A stretch of 64,000 nt of DNA from Atrichornis clamosus (Eukaryota; Chordata; Aves; Passeriformes; Menuridae): positions 1 through 64,000 of the forward strand of contig WBMZ01012191.1 of NCBI GenBank assembly GCA_013400975.1. Reading direction: 5' to 3'. The notes under the pieces are model-generated. The model saw nothing but the letters and a program-made list of their open reading frames with translations, ran no database searches and was not told the DNA's origin. Shown here piece by piece: positions 1 through 13,518 of this stretch. The translations under genes were made by a program, and so were the position numbers. Every line of letters begins with the position of its first letter. Position 1 is the first letter of the stretch.

Positions 1-3000
1 GTCTTGCAAAACCACAACACTGTATCAACAATTTTAAATTTTGACTTCTGAAGGACAGACAAAATGCTTAGGAAGAGCCTAAAACTCATTTACATACATA
101 TTTCTTCTACGACACAAGTCTAAGTCAGGGAGTTTAATATTTTTGAGATTTGTGTTGCTTGTCATGTAATAATTGGAGTGAAGCAAGTAAGGACACCTGT
201 AATTCCCCTTGTCCTGTCCTGGATGCACAAATTACTTCATGCACAGCTATAACACTCAAGTTCTTTGTTGTCAGGAATATTTCTGAAAAACTTGGCATAT
301 TTATGGTGTGTGCTGACTATGCAAAGCTGTTCCCTGTCATAGCTTAAATACAAGATAAATACTAAACTGCTACCTCTGTAAAATAGGCTAAATCTTGGGA
401 GCAAAAGTGAAAGGGTAATACATAAAAGAAGAACTCCTAGATGAGCATAGTTGACGCTGATCTTATCACACTGATTTTAGCCATTTCTGCGGTTTTTTCC
501 TATCTGCTCTTATTTTATGCTCTGTTTTCCTAGATTGTCACTTTCCTGCCCCTGTCCAGAAAGCATCTCTTTCAGAAAATACACACATTAGTTAACCAGT
601 TCTGTTGCTGTGTGAAAACAATTGCTTTGGCTGTATGGTTATATTTGGTTGAGCACAGCTTACAAGAGATTAGCAAAGCCCCTAGATAACACTGCAGCAG
701 TTTGGCAGATCAGGAGATGTATAACGGAAGATATGCCCAGGTGCTCTCCACTAGTGACCAGAAGTTTATTAGTCACTTGTGATTGGAGCTGTTGGCTTGC
801 TTTTCTCTGTACAGTTACCAGTCATTCCCTGATTAATGATTAAGGACACCAGATCTGTTACACATTCAGCTAACATAAAAAGCTGCTTATGATGCAGAAG
901 CATTATTATCATGCTTGTTTCTAGTGCACAAAGTTTGTGTTTCAAAAGCCCTCATTAATGTTGAAGAAGAAATGTCTGGTGTATGCACAATCTTGTTGGA
1001 ATTCTAATGCTCGCCTACGCTTTTTTCTTTCCTGTTTTTCAGTAGTCTAACCAAATTGCTAGATTTTCATTGAAAAAACAGGCACTTCAGATGAAGTTAA
1101 AGACTTCAGGTTGACACAGTTGATCCTTTAAGTAGCTAATCTTACATATAATATGCATTAAAAACTCTTATAATTTTGTCTTCATCACTGGCAGTTTCTA
1201 TAGTGCTTAATGGTTAGTGAAATGGTGAAGTCATTAATGACTAATATCTTAAGAATAAATCAGTTACTGAAGACAACTTGAAAGCCAATTCTCCATTTTA
1301 GTGTTTCTCTTGATAGTTATAAAGAATTCTGCCTTGGTTTTTAAACTCTAGTGACTTGCAACTTCCTATCTTATAGCTAGGAAAATTAATCTGAAATCAA
1401 GACTTTTCTCATAATCTGTTTTTAAGTTAATTTATAGTATTCATATATGTATGTTTGCCTGCTAATAATGGTGTTGCATAGAATACATACTATTCTATAG
1501 GAAGACAATGTTTAGATCAAATAAATTAGAAAGCAGTGAAACACTGACATATCATGTTAAAGTGAGGTTCAGACCCCTTCGACATTTAGTACTTCTGTTC
1601 ATAAGTTATGAGACTGCTGTGCCACCCTACAACTTTACAACGAGGTATAAACACCTTCTAGTGCAAAGTCTTTTAACTTGTACTTCAGAATATGGAAGTC
1701 CTTTTAAAAACAAATAGAAACGCTCTGATATAAGCTTTTGGGATATTTTTTTCCATAAAGGACAAGCCTTCAGTTTCTTCCAGTTTGATGCATTAATTTT
1801 TTTGTATATGGCCTTATAGCTATTACTGCTCATTATTTAGGAATACGTGAAGTAACTGAGTTCTGTTGCCTGCACTTATTGGCAGCTATTGGCAATAATA
1901 ATGTCTCCTAAAGACTAAACCAATGCGTATTACAGCTAACAAGGTTCTTATGCTCTGTGTGTCAGGTTAGGAACTGGGTCTCCCACATCACTTTGTCTCT
2001 GTCTCTTTCATGGGTTCTGCAGTTTAATTGCTGTCATTTCTCATGAGTGTTTTCCCCCATTCTCTCACCTGCTGTATTTGTAGCGTTCTCATATCCCTCA
2101 GTTTGTTAGACTACACAAAATTTGTTTCTCTCTAGTGTGGTAGGTTTTCATTTGTGTCTGGAACAAGTTTCAGTTTTAATTCATCTTCTTTTTGACAGAG
2201 GATGGTGATGTATATAGTTATATTTAGAATTCAAATTGAGATCTCTTCATGGCTTGTACAGTGTCATGATTATCTTTTTGTTTCTCTTGGAAATGTCTGT
2301 GGTTATGCTCTAGTGTTCCAATTATCCTTTTTGCAGCTGCCTAGTATAATTTCCCACATGATCAACTGATGTATTGGACAGTGCAGTTAGAAATGGCTGA
2401 TGCCTACAAGGAAGTCCTGAGTACTTGGCTTGATGCTATAGCATCTTGTCCTTTTTCTATTTTTTTTTTTTCTTTAGTCCTTAAGGGTGTACAGGTTTTT
2501 TTCCCCCTACAGCGTCCTAGTAAATCACTGTATTGTTTGTTACATAAGCAAACTTAAACATTTTTCTTATCCTGTAAGATTGCTATTAAAAATACTGAGC
2601 AGTATGGTCCTAAGAAGGGTCTTTGAGCACCTCTATCCTTTGAGCACCACTCAGCCTGATGGTTAGGAAAGAAATTTTTTATAATGAAAAGTACTCTTAG
2701 TATATCTATGCAGTGTTTTATTGCATTTACCTTCATGCTTAATATTCTTATTCAGAATTTGTGCTAAAGCTTTTCATACTTGTAAGGTCAAGATATGCAG
2801 TCATTTTCCCCCCTTTTTTGTGAGTATTGCATACTTGCTGTCCTTCAGTGATGTTGTACTTGTCCAGCCTGTTAGACTTAATAAAAGTCACCAGACTTTT
2901 CATATGATATACCTTTTCCTTTGGTATTCTCAAGTGACAAAGTGACTCCCAAATTCTAGTTTGAATGCATTGATACTGGCACAGATCATGTGCATTATGT

Positions 3001-6000
3001 GCTTACCTAAAAAAATCATATGTTTACATTTAAATACACAATTATATAAGCAGAACATGCTAAACTTGAAGCTCACTCCATGCTCATTTTGAGACAGGGT
3101 CTTAAAAGGGAAATGTTATTTCCTAAGGGGTGTTTATGATAAACAAGGATTTTATCTTCAGTGTCATTCTTAAAACCTGAAAATGTTGCTTATGATGAGA
3201 TATTAGTTCCAGAGCCTCTTTGCTGTGATGTTGCAATTAATTTGCTTTGTATCTACTTTCTCAACAATTTGCCAGTAGTATTTATAGTGGTAGATGGTTT
3301 TAGTAGTATCTACTTTGGGATAGCTTTTACATAAATATGCAGTAATAATCAAATTGGGGACTTAGTTTAGATACATATGTGTATGTATATGTTTTGCTGA
3401 AACTTTTGCAAACGCAGTCTGCTACAGGATGCATTCATTTTAGTCCACTTGCCTTTATATTTTAGTAACGATTTAAAATAAAAATATTCTGCCTTAGGAA
3501 AACTGTAAGGGAAGTGAAAAGTAAGGATCATCTCTCTATGCAGTATTTTTAGCTTTCCAAGGAACAACTGCTTGTTGAACATCGAGTTTCTAAGTGTACC
3601 TGCTATATATTTCTTTAATATTTTTTACTGGTTTTATAGTTTAAGAAAGATTTAGGAAGAATATTGAGCTTCTCCTGGCAAATTGTTCATGTAGGGATTT
3701 CATCTAACTGAAAAGTTGTGCTGCATTTTAAAAGTAGGCTAAGTTGATTATGATTAAAGAACAATATTGAAAAAAATAATTTTTAAGCTATTACAGAATA
3801 TATACTTTCAGTTGAATAATACCTGTTACAGCTTTGTGCATTGGTGATGTGCAGATAGTTCTGTGGTGATGGGTTTTGCAAGTTCAGAAATTAAATATTT
3901 CTGTACAAGTAGGGCAAATCTTTGTGACAGAATAGCACAGATAATATATATTCTGCCACTATGAGTTCAATTCTTCCTTTAGTATAGGTGAATTAGTTCT
4001 CGATTTCTTTTTTAAATTAAACACCAGTTCTTCAGATTCATTATAGCAGTTCAGGTGCTCAGCGTGTGTGGATGTTGAACACTTAGCACCACGACTTTAA
4101 ATAGCGGCTAGACTGAGTATTTGATGTGCATTATTATTTTAAATTTGAAATAGCCCTTCCAGTCCTAATGGCAGATGTGACAACTGCTTCAGTCCAGAAT
4201 TTCTCATCAATTATTGCAAGGAAATTACTAGTTTAGATACAGCCTGTATCTCCCAGCCAGGAGAGGTTGAGAATGTTTTCCTGGTAGCTTCTGGGAAGCT
4301 CTTCACGTAAGAAATTCGATATTTATGTCTTCAGTCTCTTAGGATTAGCTGAGGAAAGATTAGAACGTGAAACAAGATGACAAAGCCACGAACCCTTCTA
4401 TCACCAAAGGCAGTCTTTAAGTTCACAGAATTAGCTTATTATGAGTGTTGTACAGTCAGTTCTGGCTAAAGTCAGCAAAGCGTGGGTGCGCATATTTATA
4501 GTTTAGCATATGAATGGAGATTTGCTTCCACTGCATTCAACAGAAATTTGACTGCATACATGAGTTGTGAAGAAAAACTACAAACTGTGTAGCAATTTTC
4601 CCTGTCATCAAAGCAAAACACCAGCTGAGGCCTAATTCAGCTTAGTTCAGAAATCAAGGCCCAAATGGTGATTCACATCTGAGGGTTATTAAACAAGTTC
4701 TGTGTTGTACTATATTGGTACCTTAGGGTACAGATAGGGTAGGACAGCTAGGAAGTCTTTCCCACTCATGTCCTAGATGAACAGCAGTGATATTACCATG
4801 GATGGGGTTTCTATTAGGGTATCCTTTCAGCACTATTAAGTGTTGGGGTTTTGGGTTTTTTTTAGAAGTTGAAGGGATGAGGTTCCCCTCCAGCAGTTAC
4901 TACCATATAGCGAGTGCTGCTTGCGGTGCTGGGCTGCACTGACCTCTGCTCTGTTTCAAGTTGACTCTTATATTCTTAGGTTATTTGTGTGCATGGCAGT
5001 TTGCTGCTTTCAAACTCATCCAAAAATGAATATCTAGAGGAAAAGCAACTATTGTTTTCAGCTTTCTATTTCTACATGAAGTATAGTTCTTACCACTTAA
5101 TAAAAATCAAGGTTTTTGTCTCTGTCCTTGCAAACACACTAGTTAAACACCTTCAGGAAGGACCAGTCTGTACACTAAGCTCCTTTCTGAGTCAGGGAGC
5201 TTAATGCTGTATTTTGTGTTGTATGAGGGCGGTCAGTGGGTCACATGTAGAACTCTTGCCATTACAATCCTGTCTATATTTAAACCAAACTCAGTTTCTT
5301 TTTTAACAAATACAGCTTCGTTCACTGCTGTCCTGATACAAAAAATTTCCTTGGGAATAGTACATTGCTCGTATGTCAAGACTACTTGAAACTTACCTTG
5401 GCCAAGCAGCTGAGTTGAGATTTAGAGGTTACTTATCTTGCAACTGAGGATTTACTGGAAGAAAGCTCAAACCACCTTCTAACAAATATCAAAACAGATC
5501 AAGAAGCTAACTAGAAAGAGCATATGGAAGGATAGCCGAGATTAATTTAGAGGTTGTTTTTAACAGATGAAAGACTAGGTATTCCTTAGATAAGGCTTTT
5601 TATATTGAACTGTTTAATACATTGCCAGTAGTAGAAATTGAATATCTTAAATTGTGCAAAGTGATCTCACCTTTCTTTTACTTTCTGCATACTTTTCTTT
5701 ATGATGATAACAGGTACTCATAATAAATCTAATGGAGTGTTTCAAAATCTTTGGGATTAAGGAAAACAAATGTATTCAAATAGGTGCAGAAAAGCAGGCA
5801 AGATCTAGTTTGTTTGTTGCTTTACCAAAACTAAACTCTGACAAATTTAAAATATCATGCAAATTTTTGCACAAAATATTTTCTTAATGTTACAGAAAAA
5901 AACCCCAAACATAGAGACTTTTCTCTTTTAGTTCAGTAATATAAGTTCAGAGATTGCTTTTGTCATAAAATACAGAATATTGTGATAACTTGTTATGCCT

Positions 6001-6011
6001 TTCTGTTACAG
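1..6011 (+). other. ERBIN intron, 5' end outside the window
   Basis: This is AT-rich intronic sequence ending in a pyrimidine tract and AG at 6010-6011. The preceding ERBIN exon, which should end with the Asn-Phe-Gly-Arg segment, was not found here, so this intron is longer than 6 kb. Open frames in this stretch are short and show no recognisable protein. I see no tRNA, intact transposon or tandem array. Confidence 0.8.
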
Positions 6012-6068
6012 ATTAACTAAACTCCAGATATTGGAACTTAGAGAAAACCAGTTAAAAATATTGCCAAA
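6012..6068 (+). CDS. ERBIN: ERBIN LRR exon (window exon 1)
   Basis: The acceptor AG is at 6010-6011 and the donor GTAAGT at 6069. One base completes an Arg codon from the previous exon; 18 codons (LTKLQILELRENQLKILP) and two bases of a Lys codon follow. This is a canonical LxxLxxLxLxxNxL leucine-rich repeat of the ERBIN array and nearly identical to the vertebrate orthologue. Confidence 0.95.
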
Positions 6069-9000
6069 GTAAGTATAGTATAGTTCTAAAATTCCTACAG
6101 CATTTGTTTTAACGTTAATCCAATTGTACCTCTCTCTTAAAATCTAACATCTTTTAAATCCCTGCTTTGCAATTCTTACTTACTTTCCTCAAACAAGCCC
6201 AGGCTGATGGTGATGCAGTTCCTATTGTTTCTATGAACAAGAGCAATGCTTTGAATTTTCCAACTGGGACCTTGGAGCTCTAAGCAGGTTAACAAAGATA
6301 TAAGAGATCAATGAAGAAACAGATCCCAAAGATGAGACGTGAATAACTGCTTGCAGACTCATGAGTATGTTGTGGTGTACTGAAAAAGGTGTCTTCCTCT
6401 GGCAACAGAAATTGGTTGAACAATTGAATATTCACTCTCCAACTCATGTGCTAGGAGAGACTTGCATGCAGTAGGCTGAATTGCCAGCTCTTCAAATACA
6501 ACTGCCACTTTTTTTAGTGACTGTAGGTAATTATATGCCTAAGAAATGACTGGGGGGTATGTTCTGTTGGGATTCCCTTTTTATGTGCCTGGATACTGTA
6601 CTGTGGAGTCTGCAATATAAACATGCCAGAACTCATATCTGGGATGATGTGTACAGCATCAGAAAGTGTGAATTTACATTTTCAAAGTGTGAGGTATTCT
6701 GTGGTATAAATAGTCTCAATCTTCTTTGGCTCTTTCTGCTATCACTAATTTTCAGTAGAAAAAAATTAGAGGACATGTAATACAGTGTAGTAGCTCTGTA
6801 AATTAAGTTACTCCCAACTGAGGAACAGTAGGTATAATTAAAACTTACAGCTAATATAGATTTTGTTTATAAGATCACTCTGACCTTTATTTTCATAATT
6901 AATACTAACAGCATGAATTACATGCAGTATTTTAAAATGTGTTGTTTACTCTTGTAGTGATAAGAGATATTTAAACAAATGCTGTTATGTATTTAAGTCA
7001 AATGCACCCTCTGAAGCTGCTGGGAATTTTTTTGTTGACGGCAGTGTTTCCAGAGTTTCATCCTTGATTGAAAACTAAAGAGCAACTGTCATGAAGATGT
7101 CCTCTGTATCACTTCCACAGTAATCTGTAGTACATGCTGAGCTGCTACCTTTATTATTCAATTCTGGTACTCTTACAGAATATGCTATACAGCTTTAAAA
7201 AAGGTGGAAAATCCAAAGGAGTTCTTGATGCTAATCAGATGGCAGTACACCCTAATATTTTTGCTAAAGAATACCATTATCTTTTCTCATTTTCCTGTGA
7301 CTCTCACCTTTCTAATATTTTCATTCTTAAGCAAATTATTTCCTATTTGTAACAAATGTATTTGGATAAATTTCTACAGCATCAAACTAGCCCTCTTGCT
7401 GAGTAAAACATGTGCATAATTTTTGACACTAAAGCATGAAGCACTTGAAAGAATGTTAATCAAAATAGCTAATTAATGCCAACACACTAAATCAACCTTG
7501 CTTTATGCCAAATGCATCATTTTGCTTGGAGCTTGTCCACAGCCAGAGACTGCAAAACTGGCAGCATTAAAATGTAAAACAGCTTGATGAAACTATTTCT
7601 ACTGAAAGGAAAGCAAAAACACGCAGAGATTTTTTTTTTTTCGGATAGGTAAATTGGGAAAATGATCCCCTAAAAATATAGTAAGTTTATTTTTGGGGTT
7701 TTTAACCTTTGTATGAATGTAATTCTCTATAAACAATACAGAAAAGCAAGGAGATATTAGTCTTGAAATATCTGAAAGTGCTATAGGTTATGCAAGCAGC
7801 AGGGGAAGGAAAGAATATTGCTAGACCCTCATCTTGCAAACACGTTAGTGTATGTTTTATAGTTGAGTGGATATGTTTGCTAGATTACAGACATTTTGGC
7901 AAGGGGAAAAAAGGGACCAAATTCAATGCAGTTAACTTTTTATCCTGTCATTGTTGCGTAACATTGGTTTGCATGGTGTGGTCTATGAAGTTTCAAAAGC
8001 TATAGAATGCTATGTTACATCCTTTTGAAGGAGTCTTCAGCAGTGCTTCTGGAAGACTCATTGGGGCACTGTTAGGAACATTGCACTAAAATTGGTACTG
8101 ACATGATCTCACAAAGCTTTGAGGTAATCTTCAGTATTTCAGAGGGACTCAGATAAGTTTTGTTAGAATTTTAAAAAGAATGTCAGCAGTTTGCTTACTG
8201 ATTATCCTTCTGTTAATTAGCTTCAAGAAATGAGGGAAATTGTTTCCCAGAGTCTTCTGGAAGTAGCCTTTTCTTTTTTTTTTCCTTTCTTTTGGTTTGT
8301 TTGTTTGTTTGTTTGTTTCCCCCTTTCTCTAGTGCAGTAGGAATGTTAGCTAGAGGCTTTCCTTTAAAGCCTGTGTATATGTGCGCAGTGCAAAAAATGG
8401 CTTCTGCTTTAATCATGGTCATGTCTTTCATCTGCTTATGCTAAATTCCTAGTTCATCCCCAGCACAATTACTATAATACCATGAAAACCAAATTTATAA
8501 ACAAATGTTGAGTCTCCTTTTTGGAGATTATGTCGTGAATACAATTAATAATCACATTAACTTCCAGTAAATAAGGCATTTTCCACCATAATATTATTTT
8601 TGAACTGTATACTCAGAACAACTGTAGAGCTTAACAGTGTTTGAAGAAAAACTGAAGCTTTGAATAGCTGCATAGAGCATCTTGTGCTCATGCAATTGTT
8701 GAAGATACTAGTGTGATAGATATATTCTGATAATATACAAGACTCTACCATTTAGAAGTTCTTACTTAATTTTTCCAGAATTTTATAGTATGTACAGAGT
8801 TGCTGTATATATGTGAAAGTTTTAGATACTATTAATCATTCTGTGAAAATCTATTATTAAATAAATACAGAACATAATGTCATACGAGGGATTCACAGCC
8901 CCTTAAAAAATACTTTGAGTTACAACTGCTGTTGACTGTGAAGTACCCATTGTGTATACCACCATGTGCTGTGGTAGATAATCTCTGTGAGGTCCACATA

Positions 9001-9589
9001 GTAAATTTAAATGGAGGAAGAATGTTTCCAAAACACAGCTTGAAATATTTGATTTTACTTTTATTTCAGTTATTGATTTAATATTTGCCATAAATTAGGT
9101 TAAAGAGTATTTATGTGTCACAAAATCCAATTTAGTATTCTGATTTGATGTATGACTAGAGAAATAATTAGGGTCCCAGACCACATTACATGGAAGCAGC
9201 TTTGTCAGTAGCCTGGAGAGGTAGAACGGTGGTATTGGTTACTGCTGAAAGGATGTATTGTGACTGTAGGTAAAAGCTGAACCACTCAAAAGAAGAAATG
9301 CTTCACTGTGTTACTCTTTATCATAAAGATTACTGGCCTTTACCTTTTGCAAGTTAATCTGTAGGCGTGTTGCAGTGTACCCCTCATGTGGCACTCAACA
9401 GCCTGCATGATCAGTAACACAGTCCTGGTTGAACAGTGTGTGAAAAATTGACCTTACTCAGGTATCACTCCAGTTAGAGAATAGCATCACAACTTAATAC
9501 TGATTAGTATCCTTTTGTAAATACTGGAAGATTTGATGTAACTAGTGTTTTCTTAGATCTAATTCTTTATTAATCCCCTTCCTGTGCAG
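6069..9589 (+). other. ERBIN intron with (GTTT)6 microsatellite
   Basis: This 3.5 kb intron is AT-rich. It contains a perfect (GTTT)6 tract at 8295-8318 next to T-rich sequence. A frame of about 40 codons without a stop around 6168-6285 does not resemble any protein I know and has no clear splice signals. No other feature was seen. Confidence 0.7.
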
Positions 9590-9653
9590 AACCATGTCCA
9601 GACTGACTCAGTTGGAGAGACTGGACTTAGGAAGTAATGAATTCACAGAAGTG
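9590..9653 (+). CDS. ERBIN: ERBIN LRR exon (window exon 2)
   Basis: Acceptor CAG ends at 9589 and donor GTGAGT starts at 9654. One base completes the Lys codon from the previous exon, and 21 codons follow, including the LRR motif LTQLERLDLGSNEFTEV. The exon ends in phase 0. Confidence 0.95.
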
Positions 9654-11439
9654 GTGAGTTTTGCCTTAGTAACAGAGCTTTGCATCTTTTATAAATCTCC
9701 TTATAATTTGATCTGTTTTTAATAAATATGAAAATCTAAACATCATCTCAAGAGTTCTGCTACTGCGCAAATATTATTTATACGTTATAATACTTTGTGG
9801 GGCCTGTTCTAAAAATTACGTATGTGTTCTTATGAATGAGAGTATGTTTTTTCTCCATTTTAAAATAACACTGTGTTATATAGTGTGATTTCTGTACTGG
9901 TAAATAAGTAATAAGTGTTTGAATTATAAACATAATTGTTTGGCTTAGAAATAGTTCTAAACACTTACTGATTATCATATATTTAATGTTACAAGTTCTG
10001 TGCATAACCTGCTTTTATTTTTGTGCACAAACTGTTTGGATCCAAGGGACACTATATTAATTTTGACTATTGTTCAAAGTAGTATTTACAGTTGAGATGC
10101 TCAGATTTTTACTTCAGCATGGATTGACTGGTTTCCTGTTTGTGATCTCACAGACAAATAGATCTTGTGTTTAGAGTCACTAATATCTCTGTGCTTTTAC
10201 AAGTACTTTCCTGGTTAAAGGAATTGAAACAGAAGTATAATGAAACATGCTGACCTGCAATACAATGAAGTTAAGCCTTTGTGTGCCAGTAGTAGAACAT
10301 GCAGAGCTGAATACTTGCCTAGTTGTATGGTTTGGAAAATAGGGTAGTGTATTTAAGGAATTTTCATTATTATGATTAAACTTCTAGCCCTTAGCATTAC
10401 TGCCATATTTTCATCACAGGGTAGGTATTTGTGTGGGAGCCCTAAACTAACGTGTATAAGGCCATGTTAAACCATAACAGCCAGGAATTCAGCATAGGTT
10501 GTAAAATTACTTGTTTACCTCTATTTTTGGCTGACTACTTCCTCTCTGCCAGCCTTTTAGTTTTAAGAGTTTACTTCCGGTAACTTACTTTACTAAGATC
10601 TTAAGGTAAAAGCACAAAACTGTCTGAAACAGCTGTTGTTTTGGATAAGGATGTCTCTAATGGTAGTCTTTATTGACGAATTTCTTTTGGAAAATGAGTT
10701 ACTGGGAATCAAGACTGCAACTTAAGCATAAATACTGTCTATTTACTATGTAAGAAAACTTATTTAGCATTTATCTGAACTTGTCTGTAGCTGTTAAGGT
10801 GCAGAATTATACCTCTTCTGCATTACTTTCTCAGGAGGGGAGTTTAAATAGGAAAGCACAGACAACATGAGTGTTTACCAAGAAGTCTTTCCCTAATACA
10901 TAAGACACCTTTAACAATAAGTTGTAATGGAAACACAATCCTGCACTTGTTTTTATGGATGGAGTTGTTTGCTTATATCATGGAGATGCAGCCTTTGTTG
11001 ACAAAAATGAAATTTGTTTCCATTTTCCCCCAAACCAAAAAATCTCTGGGTTTTTTTAAAAATTGGTCTTCTGACTTGATGGAATTTAAGAGTTTTTAGA
11101 CCTCCTCCATGAAGAAAGAAATGATAAACAAAACATGTACTTAAGTGTATGTGCCTGTTGAAAAATAATACTTTCTCTAAAAAATACCAAACCAACAGAA
11201 AGCTCTTCTCTAAAGATTTAGTGCTGTGACCAAGTTCTTAAAAGCTTTTATACATATGGTATATGTTTTCATTTCAAAAGTGAATTATCTGGCTTTTCAT
11301 TGATGACCCAGTGAAAAAAGTGTGTCTAACAGCTATAGTAAGACATCATTAAAGTTGCAGTAGACAAATCATGGGAGTTGTTTTTGTCATTCACTCCTTT
11401 TTTGGTAAGATCTTTTTAAAAAATGGCTTCCATTTACAG
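9654..11439 (+). other. ERBIN intron, nothing distinctive
   Basis: AT-rich intron with no recognisable repeat or RNA gene. An open frame reads through the last part of the intron into the next exon from an ATG at 11371. This is best explained as chance, because the splice sites are strong and the upstream residues match nothing known. Confidence 0.65.
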
Positions 11440-11514
11440 CCTGAAGTACTTGAACAACTGAGTGGATTAAAGGAATTTTGGATGGATGGTAATAGACTAA
11501 CACTTATTCCAGGG
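11440..11514 (+). CDS. ERBIN: ERBIN LRR exon (window exon 3)
   Basis: A 75-base exon of 25 codons, phase 0 on both sides, between the acceptor TTACAG and the donor GTAAGT at 11515. It encodes PEVLEQLSGLKEFWMDGNRL and the following TLIPG. The Gly at the human Ala position (MDG for MDA) and Leu for Phe before IPG are conservative differences. Confidence 0.95.
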
Positions 11515-12803
11515 GTAAGTAAGTTCTTTTGCTGTGTTAAACATAGAGTATTTTAAATTATACAGGTATTTGGTTTGTCAGTGATCATATATGTTGAAGT
11601 TGCTATATAGTTTTAATGTTACTTAAAGCCAAAAGACTAAATAATACTTGCATTCTTAACTAGTCCACTTGGAAATTATCGCTGATCATAAGAGCTGTTT
11701 TGTTTGTTTTTTCCATTGAAAGTTCCATTTTCCATAATTCCCATCTAAAAATTTTTCCAATTCAAGAAAAGGGTAAAGATCTTAGATCAAATTTAGGGTT
11801 GACTGGTCCTTCCAAAAATGGATTCTTTTGTGTTAGACAGTGAACAGGAATTTACAGGATAAATATGTTGGGTGAATTTTTACTGATTACAGCTGTAAAG
11901 CAAGCAGTGCCAGTTTCAGTGCTGTGTAAGCAGGAACACAGCCAGTTCCTGGGAAAACATTCTGTTGACTTTGTGTGGGTTCCTGACATCTTTCAGGATT
12001 ACATGTGATAGAGGCTGACCTGTTATTACAGTACTTGAAAACCTGTGCTTAAACTGTAGCAACCTAATAAAGGAGTATTTGAAATTTGGGAAGTAGCTGG
12101 TTTGTGTTCACCCTTAAAATCACTAGCAGTTATGTGATATGTGGCCTTCTTGCCTGATCAGTAATCTTCTCTACTGTTTTTCCTTCCCCTGTCTCTTTCC
12201 TGAGTGGTTTGATTGTAAGATACAAGATGAACATTTCTATTTTATGGTGAAATAAAACTGTATTTCTGAAAGTGAAGATTTTAGTGGAGTAATGTTGCAT
12301 GAATTTTCAAGCTTATGCTTGGTTCATGTGTAATGGTAATACAAGCTTATATTTTGGGTTGTTTCTTTCATTGTAGTACAATTAGGTATTCATCGTGATT
12401 GCTTTTGCGGTTAAGTGGGATGCAGTTTTACACAAAAGGCAAAAATAAGTATTAAGAATCTTTACTGAAACGTAATTATGTCCTCACATTATCTGTCTCT
12501 TTATAAAATCTGTTCTTCAACTTCTTGATTCACAGTAACTAATCAAACTGTTGAATGTGCAGCAGGCTGACTTTAGGGACATGCAGAGCTACTGTGGGGT
12601 ATATGTGTGTGAAAACATCATCTGTGCTTATCTGCACAAAATACTTCATTTGAAAGTCTGGATATTTTGCACAAAATTGTATTTCAGCAGTATAAGATTT
12701 TTTTCATCTGGCATTGCACTTGAGAGACAGTTTGTCAAATCTGCTGGATTTTTTGTTTTGAACTTGCACTTTCTAGAAATGCATTGTTTTATCTTGCTTT
12801 AAG
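11515..12803 (+). other. ERBIN intron, nothing distinctive
   Basis: 1.3 kb AT-rich intron. The acceptor region is T-rich and ends in TTTAAG. No repeat, RNA gene or extra exon was recognised. Confidence 0.65.
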
Positions 12804-12948
12804 TTCATAGGCACTTTGAAACAACTGACCTACTTGGATGTTTCCAAAAACAACATTGAAGTAGTTGAAGAAGGTATTTCAGGTTGTGAAAGCCTGCAAG
12901 ACCTACTGTTATCCAGTAATTCACTTCAGCAACTGCCAGAGTCTATTG
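12804..12948 (+). CDS. ERBIN: ERBIN LRR exon (window exon 4)
   Basis: A 145-base exon encoding 48 residues plus one base. It covers two LRRs: [20 protein letters not shown] and the one containing [20 protein letters not shown]. The donor is the weaker GTTTGT form at 12949. The reading continues as G|GT (Gly) into the next exon. Confidence 0.95.
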
Positions 12949-13445
12949 GTTTGTATTTTCAGTTAATTCATGTTCTATAGTTCAGACACAGAGCACTTGA
13001 AAATAGAAAAAATTACATTCTAGATCTGTTTCAGTTAATTAGAAGTGCCAGTTCCTGATAAAGCTGTAATGCATGGCTGAATAATAACTTATAATTGTTT
13101 TGGAACATTCGCTATTTCATACAGTAGTCTGTAAATGGATGAAAAACTCCTGTCTCTATCAGAAGAAAACAATTTTTTTGTCTGCCTGTCCCCCCCCACT
13201 CCCAACCCACCACCTGCCCTAACAGTTCACACACTGCAAACAAGTTCTGTAAGCTCATCTACTTAATTCCTATAGGAATAAATTAATAGTATTAGGAATA
13301 CAGCACTATAGGCATGCCAGGGAATCAAGAAGATGCAGTTGCTTGCCCATAGTGGGTTTTTCCCCCTACCCCCTTAATTTAAAATTAAAACTCATCTTAA
13401 TGGACTCAAATATTTGTTTTGATTTACTTGTTCCTATTACTATAG
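12949..13445 (+). other. ERBIN short intron with C-rich tract
   Basis: This 497-base intron contains a C-rich stretch at about 13189-13220, including a run of eight C followed by two CCC runs. This fits a G-quadruplex pattern on the minus strand. Nothing else was seen. Confidence 0.6.
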
Positions 13446-13518
13446 GTTCTCTGAAAAAAGTGACGACACTTAAAATTGATGAAAACCAGTTAATTTATTT
13501 GCCAGACTCAATAGGAGG
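13446..13518 (+). CDS. ERBIN: ERBIN LRR exon (window exon 5)
   Basis: A 73-base exon: two bases complete Gly, 23 codons cover SLKKVTTLKIDENQLIYLPD and the following SIG, and two bases enter the next Gly codon. Donor GTAAGT is at 13519. It is one full LRR unit. Confidence 0.95.

Noticed and set aside
6168..6285. Exon-like frame of about 40 codons in an ERBIN intron
   Set aside because: No convincing acceptor or donor and no similarity to a protein I recognise; likely chance.
11371..11556. Open frame starting in the intron and covering the ERBIN exon at 11440
   Set aside because: The real exon has strong splice sites and matches ERBIN exactly; the upstream residues are intron read-through.
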